From an uncultured Spirochaetaceae bacterium (lineage in GTDB: Bacteria > Spirochaetota > Spirochaetia > Sphaerochaetales > Sphaerochaetaceae): a stretch of 47,335 bases of DNA. The stretch's first letter is position 1. The number at the start of each line of letters is the position of its first letter. The notes beneath the pieces are model-generated. The model saw nothing but the letters and a program-made list of their open reading frames with translations, made no database searches and was not told the DNA's origin. Below, piece by piece: positions 36,101 through 44,232 of this stretch. The position numbers and the translations under genes are program-made. The stretch lies in the NCBI GenBank assembly GCA_944389065.1, contig CALXKZ010000048.1, positions 1-47,335 on the forward strand, in the 5' to 3' direction.

Positions 36101-37504
36101 TCAGAATGAGAATCCGAATGCAACCGCTGCGGAGAGTACATGCTTTTCCGCTTTGATCATATAGCGGTAGCCAGCTTCTGCTCCGATTGAGAAGAAGTCT
36201 GTTATATTGAATCTGACACCGGCAATCGCTGATGCGAACCAGTCCGCCCTGAACTCCCCGCCGAGTATGCTGAACGGGCCATAGCCGAGATATGATGAAG
36301 CTTTGGTATGGGCCACATCCGCTCCTGCCGCTGCTCCTAGTCCTCCACCGAAGAAGATGTCGGCAAAGCCTAAGTCCGCATTCAGCATAAGCTTGAGATC
36401 GAAAGATCCAAGCACTGGGCATACCAGTATGGTGGTTGGCTGCAATGCTTTTCTATTCATATCAGCGCCTGTTATCATAGTAGGCACAAGATCTATTGCG
36501 ATATCGCTTCTAAGCCCAATGCCTACGGTATCGCCCATAGTGATGATGTTCTTGAAATCAAGGCCGATCCCAGCTTCCGGAAGCGGTACGCCATCAAAAC
36601 CTGCAAGGATTCCTCCTTTAAAAAATAGTGTGAACTCAAATGGGCTGTCTTCTTCATCTGCTATGGTTTCTGCAGGTTCTTCTTCAGCCAGAGCAGGCGT
36701 GTAGATGCTTTCATCCGCATATTGTTCCAGGTCCTCTGTGGTTTCCTGTACAGGGATAGGTCCGATTCCATCCATAACGGATTCATCAGTGTCTACGGAC
36801 AGCAATACAGGGATATCCTCTGTGTTCTCTTCCTCTGCAGGTGCAAGATATGAAACAAGGTCATCAGCAAGTATATCAAGGCTCTCTTCGGCTTCTTTGA
36901 TTCCCATGTTCTCTGGAAGTAAGATGAGCGCTGATCCAGGAGCTTGGATAGTATAGCTCATGCCCATTCCTGCAAGATCATGCTTCTCATTCTCATAGCT
37001 GAAGAATGCTTCCACATCGCTTTGATCAATCCATTCAGGATACGAGAGTTCTGCAGTTCCGTTTCCGATAGTGGCGGAAAGCATATATCCGTATATATCA
37101 TATTCTTTTGTGACTGCCGGAATCTGATTGGCTTCTTCCTCTTCTTCGGAGATAATCTGGGAATCAGTCTCTTCAGAGACAGTGATTGTCTCTTCCTTTG
37201 GAGAGCCTTCTTCGTTCCCTGTTATTTCTAAAACAGCTATTCCGCCTGACTCTTTCTCTCTCTGTTCTTCTGTTTCCAGAATGGGAAGCGGACTGCTTCC
37301 TTCTTTTGTATCATCTGTGATAGCTGCCTCCGGGGAGACCGGGGCAGAAGAAGGAGCGGAAACCGTCTCTGCTGCAGGCGGGGCCTGCACGGACATGTTC
37401 CTGTCGAACATCGCAGCTCGGAAGTTGTAGGCTATCAGTCCTGCGGCAACTGCGAGAACAATTATCACGCTTAGTGCAAGTATTACGCTTTTCTTCAGAC
37501 TCAT
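36101..37504 (-). CDS. Acidic envelope protein with N-terminal membrane anchor and C-terminal beta-barrel-like domain
   Basis: About 467 residues. Residues ~5-25 are a hydrophobic helix after KK (membrane anchor or uncleaved signal). A low-complexity, Glu/Pro/Ser-rich linker of ~120 residues follows (EEEEEANQIPAV and similar), then a region resembling a periplasmic domain (NGTAELSYPEWIDQSDVEAFF), another acidic stretch, and a C-terminal ~180 residues with Gly-rich amphipathic strands ending in FGFSF. The C-terminal part resembles the outer-membrane beta-barrels of spirochaetes, which end in Phe. I recognise no family. It is divergent from the ABC importer. ATG 37504 is preferred over ATG 37516; neither has a strong ribosome binding site. 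Confidence 0.68.
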   Translation of the reverse strand: MSLKKSVILALSVIIVLAVAAGLIAYNFRAAMFDRNMSVQAPPAAETVSAPSSAPVSPEAAITDDTKEGSSPLPILETEEQREKESGGIAVLEITGNEEGSPKEETITVSEETDSQIISEEEEEANQIPAVTKEYDIYGYMLSATIGNGTAELSYPEWIDQSDVEAFFSYENEKHDLAGMGMSYTIQAPGSALILLPENMGIKEAEESLDILADDLVSYLAPAEEENTEDIPVLLSVDTDESVMDGIGPIPVQETTEDLEQYADESIYTPALAEEEPAETIADEEDSPFEFTLFFKGGILAGFDGVPLPEAGIGLDFKNIITMGDTVGIGLRSDIAIDLVPTMITGADMNRKALQPTTILVCPVLGSFDLKLMLNADLGFADIFFGGGLGAAAGADVAHTKASSYLGYGPFSILGGEFRADWFASAIAGVRFNITDFFSIGAEAGYRYMIKAEKHVLSAAVAFGFSF

Positions 37505-37732
37505 ACTACAGATCATTCTGCCACGGATTGCGGAAAATGTAACCTTTCTCCATTTCAGATGATGCTTTTTTTCTCCGCTCAGCGTAGATGAAAGACTAAA
37601 AAGTACGTTTTATTGGCACAATGGTGATAGACCTGATACAGAATAAAGGTTATAAAGGTCATGCGATATATCCCAATTGCTTTTTGTAGCAGGCGGGTGC
37701 ATTGGTCACTATATTGTTTTAGAGGAAGTGCA

Positions 37733-38845
37733 ATGATAGAGATTAGGCACCTTAGAAAAGTCTTCGATGATGATACCATCCCGCTGAAAGATATAGACAT
37801 AACGATAAACGACGGCGATGTTATCTCAATCATCGGTCCTTCCGGCACGGGAAAGTCAACTCTTCTCCGATGTATCAATATGCTGACAGAGCCAACTTCA
37901 GGAAGCATTATCGTAGATGGCCTGGATATTACAGAGCGCGGATGCAATCTCAATGAGATAAGAAAGAAGATGGGCATGGTCTTCCAGTCATTCAATCTAT
38001 TCGGCCATCTGACAATCATAGAGAACATAATGAATCCCCAGATCACATTGCTTGGCAGGAGCCGTCAGGAGGCGTATGACAAAGCAATGTACCTTCTTCA
38101 GCAGGTCGGTCTTGCATCAAAGGTCTTCTCCTATCCAGAGGAGCTGTCAGGAGGACAGCAGCAGAGAATCGCCATAGCGAGGACTCTGGCTATGGATCCT
38201 GATATCATCCTCTTTGATGAACCTACATCTGCACTCGATCCTTCGATGATCGGAGAGGTTCAGTCAGTTATCAAAATGCTTGCAAAAAGCGGCAGAACGA
38301 TGATGATTGTCACTCATGAGATGGACTTTGCCAGGAAGATCTCCAATCGCATCCTCTTCATGTACGATGGCTATATCTATGAGGATGGCACTCCGAAGCA
38401 GATCTTTGAGCACCCGCAGAAGGAGATTACGAAGAAGTTCATCCAGCGGCTTTCGTCGCTTACTTACAAGATCAGCTCAATGGATTTCGATGTGGAGGCG
38501 ATGAGCGATGAGCTTAATGCCTATGGAGAGAAGCTTCTTATCGAGGCAGAACGTCTTTCGAAGCTCATGCTTGCATTCGAGGAAATCTGTATCAACAACA
38601 TCGCTGCGAATTCAGATGTTCCCGATATCCTTGTCAAAGTCGAGTATTCCGAGAAGCTGGATATCCTGACAATGGTTATCCACTATAAAGGAGAGGTCTT
38701 TGATGTCAATACATCAGGAAGCTCTCTCTTCCTGGGACTTCTCGCAGAACCCACGACCGAGGTTAAGCAGGGTGATATCGCCGATGATCCTCTTGGTTAT
38801 GAGCATGAGATCTCAATCCGTTTCAGATGGATGGAGGAGGAGTGA
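37733..38845 (+). CDS. Polar amino-acid ABC transporter ATPase with extra C-terminal GHKL/RsbW-like domain
   Basis: 370 residues. The first ~245 are a typical GlnQ/HisP-type ATPase: Walker A GPSGTGKST, Q-loop FQSFNLF, ABC signature LSGGQQQRIAIAR, Walker B IILFDEPTSALD and the H-loop VTHEM. The last ~120 residues are additional: a helix LLIEAERLSKLMLAFEEICINNI with an E-x-x-x-N box near residues 283-289, then strands (ILVKVEYSE, LTMVIHYKG) and FDVN. They resemble the RsbW/HATPase_c_2 fold that binds ATP in anti-sigma kinases. Start ATG 37733 with GAGGA 7 bases before is clear; the frame opens at 37661. Its stop overlaps the next gene's start (TGATG). Confidence 0.85.
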   Translation: MIEIRHLRKVFDDDTIPLKDIDITINDGDVISIIGPSGTGKSTLLRCINMLTEPTSGSIIVDGLDITERGCNLNEIRKKMGMVFQSFNLFGHLTIIENIMNPQITLLGRSRQEAYDKAMYLLQQVGLASKVFSYPEELSGGQQQRIAIARTLAMDPDIILFDEPTSALDPSMIGEVQSVIKMLAKSGRTMMIVTHEMDFARKISNRILFMYDGYIYEDGTPKQIFEHPQKEITKKFIQRLSSLTYKISSMDFDVEAMSDELNAYGEKLLIEAERLSKLMLAFEEICINNIAANSDVPDILVKVEYSEKLDILTMVIHYKGEVFDVNTSGSSLFLGLLAEPTTEVKQGDIADDPLGYEHEISIRFRWMEEE

Positions 38846-40347
38846 TGGGAAAGCGTTTTATTCTGTTATCTCTGCTTTGTCTTGCTGCTTCGTTTCTGTC
38901 TGCAGCGGAGTATAATACGATTGAGGATCTCAATGGTCATGATATAGGCGTACAGACGGCGGTTCTTTATGAGGATCTTATCCGCGATAGGGTCCCTGAT
39001 ACGACATTCCAGTACTATACGATGCCTAACGATATGATTCTTGCCCTCAAATCAGGAAAGATCGATGGCTATCTTATAGAAGAGGTAAGCTACGGAGTCC
39101 AGAAGAAGAACCATCCGGATCTTGCTGTGCTTGAAGAGCCTGCCGGCTATATTGATGCCACATGCATAATCGGTGAGAACGAAAGGCAGGATAGACTGCT
39201 TGCTGAGCTCAATCAGTTCATTGCCGATAGCTGGGAGAACGGGCTTCTGGATGAGCTCTATGATTACTGGATTGCTGACTTCGATCCTGTCAATGATACC
39301 TGTGATGTAACGGGATTCACTGGTGAGAACGGGACGATTGCTGTCGCTGTCGAGGGTGGGTACGAGCCGTTCTCATTCATAAGCCATGGACATATTTCCG
39401 GGTTTGATGCTGATTTCATATGCCGTTTCGCCAGGGCTTATGGCTATACTCCGGAGTTCTATGAAGTTCCTTTTGAGGCTATAGCGCCTGGGGTTGAAAG
39501 CGGGAAGTACGATATCGGGATGAATATCGTGGTCAGTGCTGAGCGCAACGAGACGGGTACATTGTCGGACATATACTATTCGACACCGATACGCGTTGTG
39601 ATCCAGGGCGAGACCGATGAAGCGCTTGGGTTCTTTGATTCCCTTGCTCTCAGTTTTGAGAAGACATTCATAAGGGAATCGAGGTGGGAGCTCTTTGTAC
39701 AGGGTGCAGGACTTACATTCCTTATAACGGTGACCTCGATCATCGCAGGAACGGTAATCGGATTTTTTGTCTACATGCTCTGCAGGAAGGGGAACCGCAT
39801 CGCGAACTCGGTTACGGATTTCTTCCTCTGGCTGATCCATGGAATGCCGACCGTCCTTCTGCTGATGATTCTCTATTACATCGTGTTCGGATCATCAGAG
39901 CTGAGCGGTACCTGGGTATCTGTTGTAGGTTTCTCGCTTATGTTCGCCTGTGCGATGATCGATATGCTGCGTGTTGGATGCAACGCAATCGGAAGAGGAC
40001 AGTTCGAGGCATCGAGGGCTCTTGGGTACTCTGAGCGTCAGAGTTTCTTCAAGATCATACTGCCCCAGGCAGCCCAGCATTTCCTTCCTATATACCGCAA
40101 TGAAGTTGTCACGCTCATAAAGGAAACCTCCGTTGTCGGATACATAGCCGTTCTTGATCTGACAAAGATAAGCGACCTTGTGAGAAGCAGGACATATGAG
40201 GCATTCTTCCCACTCATCGTTACTGCAATCATGTATTTCGTGCTCTCTGCGGTACTGACAAAGGTTGTGACGATAGTGGAGCATGCAATCGATCCGAAGA
40301 GGCGCAAGAAGGATAGAATACTCAAGGGAATAAAGGAAGAAGAGTAA
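38845..40347 (+). CDS. Amino-acid ABC transporter permease fused to substrate-binding domains in swapped order
   Basis: 500 residues from ATG 38845, with a signal peptide (hydrophobic to ~residue 20, ending near SAAEYN). The first ~130 residues after it look like lobe 2 of a polar-amino-acid binding protein (TIEDLNGHDIGVQTAVLYED, ALKSGKIDGYLIEE). The next ~90 look like lobe 1 (GTIAVAVEGGYEPFSF, GFDADFICRFARAYG, SGKYDIGMNIVVSAERN). The permease follows with about five helices and the EAA-type motif EASRALGYSERQSFFKIILPQA, which docks to the ATPase. The order lobe 2 then lobe 1 is reversed against free binding proteins. The gene follows the ATPase directly, so the two make the importer together. 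Confidence 0.85.
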   Translation: MGKRFILLSLLCLAASFLSAAEYNTIEDLNGHDIGVQTAVLYEDLIRDRVPDTTFQYYTMPNDMILALKSGKIDGYLIEEVSYGVQKKNHPDLAVLEEPAGYIDATCIIGENERQDRLLAELNQFIADSWENGLLDELYDYWIADFDPVNDTCDVTGFTGENGTIAVAVEGGYEPFSFISHGHISGFDADFICRFARAYGYTPEFYEVPFEAIAPGVESGKYDIGMNIVVSAERNETGTLSDIYYSTPIRVVIQGETDEALGFFDSLALSFEKTFIRESRWELFVQGAGLTFLITVTSIIAGTVIGFFVYMLCRKGNRIANSVTDFFLWLIHGMPTVLLLMILYYIVFGSSELSGTWVSVVGFSLMFACAMIDMLRVGCNAIGRGQFEASRALGYSERQSFFKIILPQAAQHFLPIYRNEVVTLIKETSVVGYIAVLDLTKISDLVRSRTYEAFFPLIVTAIMYFVLSAVLTKVVTIVEHAIDPKRRKKDRILKGIKEEE

Positions 40348-40353
40348 GCATGG

Positions 40354-40379
40354 GCCCGGCATACGATTTTGTGCCGGGC
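40354..40379 (+). terminator. Rho-independent terminator after the ABC importer
   Basis: GCCCGGCA (40354-40361) pairs with TGCCGGGC (40372-40379) around a 10-base loop, followed by TGTTCTTTCTG. It lies 7 bases after the permease stop codon. Confidence 0.75.
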
Positions 40380-40611
40380 TGTTCTTTCTGTCCCATTTTA
40401 CAGCTATCCTCTCTGCCGATGGGCTGAAATGACACGTTTTAAGCCCTGAGATGCCGGTTTCAGGTACTGAATGTCATCGCTTCATATTTCCATCATATTA
40501 AGTATTATATATAATTATTTATAATACAATAAATTATATCATTTGGCATGCCTGATGCAGTATCGTAGGTGTTCTATAGGAACATGATATTGAATACAAG
40601 GAGGCCGCACT

Positions 40612-41052
40612 ATGGCAAAGGATATAATGAAATACAATGACAGGAGCGATAGAAGGGATGTATCCCTATTCGATGACTTCTTCGATTCAATGCTAGGAGC
40701 ATGGGACACCTACTCGGCAAGAGTACCTGCAGTTGATGTTGAGGAGACTCCTGACAGTTATCTGATCAAGGCTGAGATGCCAGGATTCTCCGAGAAGGAT
40801 GTGAAGATCACCGTTGATAAGCATGTCATTCGCATCTCAGGTACTGTCGATGAGAAAGAGAAGCATAATGAAGGAAAGAAGTATCTTGTAAGGGAGAGAC
40901 GCCATGAATCATTCGAGCGCTCGTTCAGTCTTCCCGAAGGGCTGGATGAATCGAAGATCACAGCGGATTTCAGGAACGGTGTTCTTTCCGTAACGCTTCC
41001 GAAGACACCTGAAGAAAAGCCGAGAGAGATTGAAGTGAAGATCGGCAAGTAA
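40612..41052 (+). CDS. Small heat-shock protein, Hsp20/alpha-crystallin family
   Basis: 146 residues. The alpha-crystallin domain runs from about residue 40 to 135: VPAVDVEETPDSYLIKAEMPGF, VDKHVIRISG, KYLVRERRHESFERSFSLP and the GVLSVTLPK motif typical of the family, followed by a short tail ending in EIEVKIGK. It holds unfolding proteins in the cytoplasm. A strong AAGGAGG precedes the ATG at 40612. Upstream lies a very A+T-rich block (about 40495-40545) that could be the promoter; no CIRCE repeat is evident. A terminator follows at 41071. Confidence 0.93.
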   Translation: MAKDIMKYNDRSDRRDVSLFDDFFDSMLGAWDTYSARVPAVDVEETPDSYLIKAEMPGFSEKDVKITVDKHVIRISGTVDEKEKHNEGKKYLVRERRHESFERSFSLPEGLDESKITADFRNGVLSVTLPKTPEEKPREIEVKIGK

Positions 41053-41070
41053 GCCTTATTCAGGCTGATA

Positions 41071-41104
41071 AAGAGGTAGAGGACAGCGATGTTCTCTGCC
41101 TTTT
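41071..41104 (+). terminator. Terminator after hsp20
   Basis: AAGAGGTAGAGGAC (41071-41084) pairs along its whole length, with some G-T pairs, with GTTCTCTGCCTTTT (41091-41104) around a 6-base loop. The T-run closes the stem and is followed by CTGTG. An ATG at 41089 lies in its loop and so is not a gene start. Confidence 0.7.
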
Positions 41105-41121
41105 CTGTGTATAATGGCTTC

Positions 41122-42072
41122 ATGATCATCAATACAGGTGCCAGGACTGATACGGTCCAGTACTATACCCAATGGCTTCTCAATCGGTTCCGAGAGGGCT
41201 ATGTGCTTGTCAGGAATCCGCTCTTTCCGTCGAAGGTGATACGCTATGAGCTTACTCCTGAGAAGGTGGACTGTGTTGTCTTCTGCTCAAAGAACTACAG
41301 GCCGATACTTGGCCGGATCAATGAGATCACAGACAGGTTCAAAACTTATTTCTACTATACGATCACCGCATATGGAAAGGATATCGAGCCTGGAGTCCCA
41401 TCAATAGATGAAAGCATGGAGACTCTTATCGAGCTCTCATCGAAAGCCGGTCGCGGTCGCATAGCATGGCGATACGATCCTGTTCTTCTCACTGAGGCCT
41501 ATACGATCGAAAGGCACCTGAACACTTTCAGGAGAATGGCAGAGAAGCTCTCTCCGTATATTGATAGATGTATATTCAGTTTTATCGAGATGTATCGCAA
41601 GCTGGAGAGGAATATGCCCGAGATCGTTCCTCTGACGGTTGAAGACAAGAGAACTATTGCAGAGGGTCTTGGCAGGATTGCTGTGGAGAATGGTATATAT
41701 ATCCAGACATGCGGTACGGATGAGGATTATGCTGAGTATGGCATCCATAGATCGGGATGCATGACTCTGGATATCCTCGGAAGGGCAAATGGCGTGGAGT
41801 TCAGGAACATTAAGCACAAGGGGATGAGACAGGGCTGCCATTGCATCGAAAGCCGCGATATAGGAGCATACGATACATGCCTTAATCGGTGCAGATACTG
41901 CTATGCCAATACCGATCCAGATAGGGCATTCGGTAATTTCCGTTACCATGATCCGGACTCTCCCATGCTTCTTGGCACGCTTAAGGATGGTGATATTATA
42001 ATCCGGGGAGATCAGAGATCATTCCTTAAGAAGGAGGAGATGCAATGCAGGGACCTCTTGTCAGGGTTGTAG
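41122..42072 (+). CDS. DUF1848 protein with a C-terminal radical-SAM-like cysteine motif
   Basis: About 316 residues from ATG 41122, which gives the normal family opening MIINTGARTDT; the frame opens at 41089 but that ATG is inside the hsp20 terminator. The body carries the DUF1848 motifs NRFREGYVLVRNPLFP and VFCSKNYRPI. The C-terminus has CLNRCRYCYAN, a C-x3-C-x2-C pattern of iron-sulphur radical SAM proteins. The function is not established. A TATAAT at about 41109 lies 13 bases before the ATG, so the message may have almost no leader. It overlaps the next gene by 28 bases. Confidence 0.85.
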   Translation: MIINTGARTDTVQYYTQWLLNRFREGYVLVRNPLFPSKVIRYELTPEKVDCVVFCSKNYRPILGRINEITDRFKTYFYYTITAYGKDIEPGVPSIDESMETLIELSSKAGRGRIAWRYDPVLLTEAYTIERHLNTFRRMAEKLSPYIDRCIFSFIEMYRKLERNMPEIVPLTVEDKRTIAEGLGRIAVENGIYIQTCGTDEDYAEYGIHRSGCMTLDILGRANGVEFRNIKHKGMRQGCHCIESRDIGAYDTCLNRCRYCYANTDPDRAFGNFRYHDPDSPMLLGTLKDGDIIIRGDQRSFLKKEEMQCRDLLSGL

Positions 42073-42920
42073 AGGTAAAGAGCGTACTTACGAAGTCCAG
42101 TCTTCCGGTATGCGAATTCTCCGCTAATCCATATATCGGATGCACACATGGCTGCATGTACTGCTATGCATCGTTCATGAAGCGATTCACAGGACATGGT
42201 GAGCCCTGGGGAGAGTTTCTTGATGTCAAGGATTGGAGTCCGATAAGGAATCCTGAAAAGTACAGAGGGCGGGAGATATTCATAGGCTCTGTAACCGATC
42301 CATACAATCCACAGGAGGAGAAGTACGGGAGAACGAGAGCGCTTCTTGAGGAGCTGAAGGGGAGCGGAGCCTTGATCAGCATCGCAACGAAATCCGACCT
42401 TGTGCTTCGTGATATAGATCTTATAAGGACATTCCCCGATGCGCGTGTCTCATGGTCTATCAATACGCTTGATGAGGATTTCAGGAGCGATATGGACAAA
42501 GCTGCCCCGATTGAAAGACGGCTTGATGCCATGAGGATATTCCATGATGCAGGTGTTCGCACAACATGCTTCATCTCTCCAATATTCCCAGGGATTACTG
42601 ATGTGAAGGCGATCGTATCGGAAGCTGGATCGTACTGCAATCTCATCTGGCTTGAGAATCTGAATCTCCGGGGCTTATTCAAAGGTCCTGTGATGAAGTA
42701 CATAGAAGAAAAGCATGCGGACCTCTTGCCTCTTTATGATGAGATATACAATCATGGCGATATGGGATACTGGGAATCCCTGGATGAAGAGATCAGGAAT
42801 TTCGCTATGGAATGCGGACTGGAATATGCTGTGAACGATGACAGCATTCACCGGCCCTTCAGGGCAAGGCCGCTGATCGTGAATTATTTCTACCATGAGA
42901 GGATACGGAAGGTGAGATGA
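42045..42920 (+). CDS. Radical SAM protein, SPL/mobile-pair-B type
   Basis: 291 residues. The iron-sulphur motif is CTHGCMYC (C-x3-C-x2-C) near residue 33, followed by ASFMKRFTGHGEPWGEFLDV. IFIGSVTDPYNPQEEKY, ALISIATKSDLVLRDIDLI and VSWSINTLDEDFRSDMD then follow in the order of the radical SAM mobile-pair protein B group. It probably binds S-adenosylmethionine and a 4Fe-4S cluster; the substrate is unknown. The start ATG 42045 has AGGAGG about 8 bases before, inside the DUF1848 gene. No mobile-pair A protein is next to it; DUF1848 takes that position here. Confidence 0.88.
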   Translation: MQGPLVRVVEVKSVLTKSSLPVCEFSANPYIGCTHGCMYCYASFMKRFTGHGEPWGEFLDVKDWSPIRNPEKYRGREIFIGSVTDPYNPQEEKYGRTRALLEELKGSGALISIATKSDLVLRDIDLIRTFPDARVSWSINTLDEDFRSDMDKAAPIERRLDAMRIFHDAGVRTTCFISPIFPGITDVKAIVSEAGSYCNLIWLENLNLRGLFKGPVMKYIEEKHADLLPLYDEIYNHGDMGYWESLDEEIRNFAMECGLEYAVNDDSIHRPFRARPLIVNYFYHERIRKVR

Positions 42921-43549
42921 TAAGCTCAGATAGGCTGTATGGAATGCTTCTTAAAGAGTATGGTATACCTCCATGGTGGTCCGATGATCCTTTCACTGTG
43001 ATATTCCAGGCTGTCCTTGTCCAGAATACTGCATGGCGGAATGTCGTGAAGACAACAGAAGCGATAGGAAAAATCCCGAGCCCGGAAAGCATTATCGCTA
43101 TGGTTCAGGAAGACCTGGAGGATATGATACGGCCTTGCGGTTTCTTTCATTCGAAAGCAGGCGCGATAAAAGCATTGGCTGCCTGGTGGATGGAGCACAG
43201 ATATCCAGAATGCATTTCTGACAGCGAGCTGCGTTCCAGCCTTCTGGCAATCCGCGGGGTAGGAGAGGAGACTGCAGATGTCATTCTTCTGTATGCGTTT
43301 CGCCGTCCGGTATCCGTTGTCGAGGCCTATACAAAGAGACTGCTGTCGCGTCTTGGCTATCAATTCCGGTCAGATGATGGAATAAGGAGATATATCAGCA
43401 GTGGACTTTCCGCGGATGCGCTTGATTATGGACGTTTCCATTGGCTTGTGCTCCAGCATTGCATAACTGTCTGCAGAAAGAAGCCGGAATGTTCCTCCTG
43501 TGTTCTTCTTGGAGTGTGCCATCATGGCCGTGAAGTTCTGCCAAAGTGA
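42917..43549 (+). CDS. Endonuclease III-related HhH-GPD DNA glycosylase
   Basis: 210 residues of the COG2231/Nth type. VILVQNTAW-like helix A is FQAVLVQNTAWRNV, the HhH motif is AIRGVGEETADVILLYA (residues ~111-127), and the catalytic helix PVSVVEAYTKRLLSRLG has Glu136 where the family normally has the catalytic Asp. The end carries a 4Fe-4S cluster motif, C186-x5-C192-x2-C195-x5-C201. Such proteins excise alkylated or oxidised bases. It begins ATGA with the stop of the radical SAM gene, so the three genes form a tight operon. Confidence 0.88.
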   Translation: MISSDRLYGMLLKEYGIPPWWSDDPFTVIFQAVLVQNTAWRNVVKTTEAIGKIPSPESIIAMVQEDLEDMIRPCGFFHSKAGAIKALAAWWMEHRYPECISDSELRSSLLAIRGVGEETADVILLYAFRRPVSVVEAYTKRLLSRLGYQFRSDDGIRRYISSGLSADALDYGRFHWLVLQHCITVCRKKPECSSCVLLGVCHHGREVLPK

Positions 43550-43636
43550 TTTTGGTCTTTCTTTGCTGAAGACTATTGCCAAGGAATATCGATTCTGCTA
43601 ATATACCAAACGCATGTCGCATTCAGGGCGAGATTT

Positions 43637-43709
43637 GCCTCTGTAGCTCAGTCGGTAGAGCACAACCATGGTAAGGTTGGGGTCAGCGGTTCAAATCCGC
43701 TCGGAGGCT
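43637..43709 (+). tRNA. tRNA-Thr (anticodon GGT)
   Basis: Full cloverleaf: acceptor GCCTCTG/CGGAGGC, D arm with CTCAGTCGGTAGAG, anticodon stem CAACC/GGTTG with loop ATGGTAA and anticodon GGT at 43670-43672, and T arm GCGGTTCAAATCCGC. CCA is not encoded. It starts the conserved tRNA-rpmG-tRNA-secE run. Confidence 0.95.
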
Positions 43710-43734
43710 TTGAGAATTTTTGAGGAGTATATAG

Positions 43735-43914
43735 ATGGCTAGCTCAAAGAAGAAAGGACCAGTAGAGAAGATTGCTCTTCAGTGCACGGAGTGCAAGCAG
43801 AAGAACTATACGACGGAGAAGAACCGCCGCAATACTCCGGGTAAGCTTGAGCTTATGAAGTATTGCCCGTTCGAGCACAAGCACACGCTGCATCGCGAGA
43901 CAAAGATAAAATAA
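43735..43914 (+). CDS. rpmG: Ribosomal protein L33
   Basis: 59 residues starting [12 protein letters not shown], with C-x2-C in [11 protein letters not shown] and the [25 protein letters not shown] end typical of L33. The second metal pair is half lost: the first Cys of the second pair is present (YCPF) and the place of the second is taken by a Glu-His. GAGGA lies about 11 bases before the ATG. Located between tRNA-Thr and tRNA-Trp as in many bacteria. Confidence 0.93.
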   Translation: MASSKKKGPVEKIALQCTECKQKNYTTEKNRRNTPGKLELMKYCPFEHKHTLHRETKIK

Positions 43915-43938
43915 GAGGGATTTTTCCAGGGTGCGAGC

Positions 43939-44012
43939 AGGTCAGTAGCTCCAACGGCTAGAGCACTGGTCTCCAAAACCGGGTGTTGTAGGTTCGAATC
44001 CTACCTGGCCTG
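43939..44012 (+). tRNA. tRNA-Trp (anticodon CCA)
   Basis: Acceptor AGGTCAG/CTGGCCT with one G-T pair, D stem GCTC/GAGC, anticodon stem CTGGT/ACCGG with loop CTCCAAA and anticodon CCA at 43973-43975, and T arm GTAGGTTCGAATCCTAC. No CCA is encoded. It lies directly upstream of secE. Confidence 0.95.
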
Positions 44013-44044
44013 CTGGCACTCTGGATTTCCTTAAGGAACAGTCA

Positions 44045-44224
44045 ATGAAGAAAATCGGAAGATATTTCAAGGAATGCTGGCTTGAGATGAAGAAGGTTTC
44101 ATGGCCTTCAAGACAGGTGGTTATCCATTCAACATGGATCGTTATCATTTCGACTATTGCTTTTGCAGTGGTCCTTGGTCTTGTTGATACGCTTCTCGGG
44201 CTTGGGCTTGACCTTATTTTCTAG
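44045..44224 (+). CDS. secE: Preprotein translocase subunit SecE
   Basis: 59 residues: an amphipathic start (IGRYFKECWLEMKKV) with the SWPSR motif followed by a single membrane helix (residues ~27-48). The Pro-containing WPSR element that binds the cytoplasmic face of SecY is complete. It lies 8 bases before nusG. Confidence 0.93.
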   Translation: MKKIGRYFKECWLEMKKVSWPSRQVVIHSTWIVIISTIAFAVVLGLVDTLLGLGLDLIF

Positions 44225-44232
44225 GTGATAAG

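Noticed and set aside
40495..40545. A+T-rich block before hsp20 as a CIRCE element
   Set aside because: It does not contain the TTAGCACTC-type half sites, and its inverted repeats are imperfect runs of A and T.
41089..41091. ATG as the start of the DUF1848 gene
   Set aside because: It lies in the loop of the hsp20 terminator; the family start matches ATG 41122.
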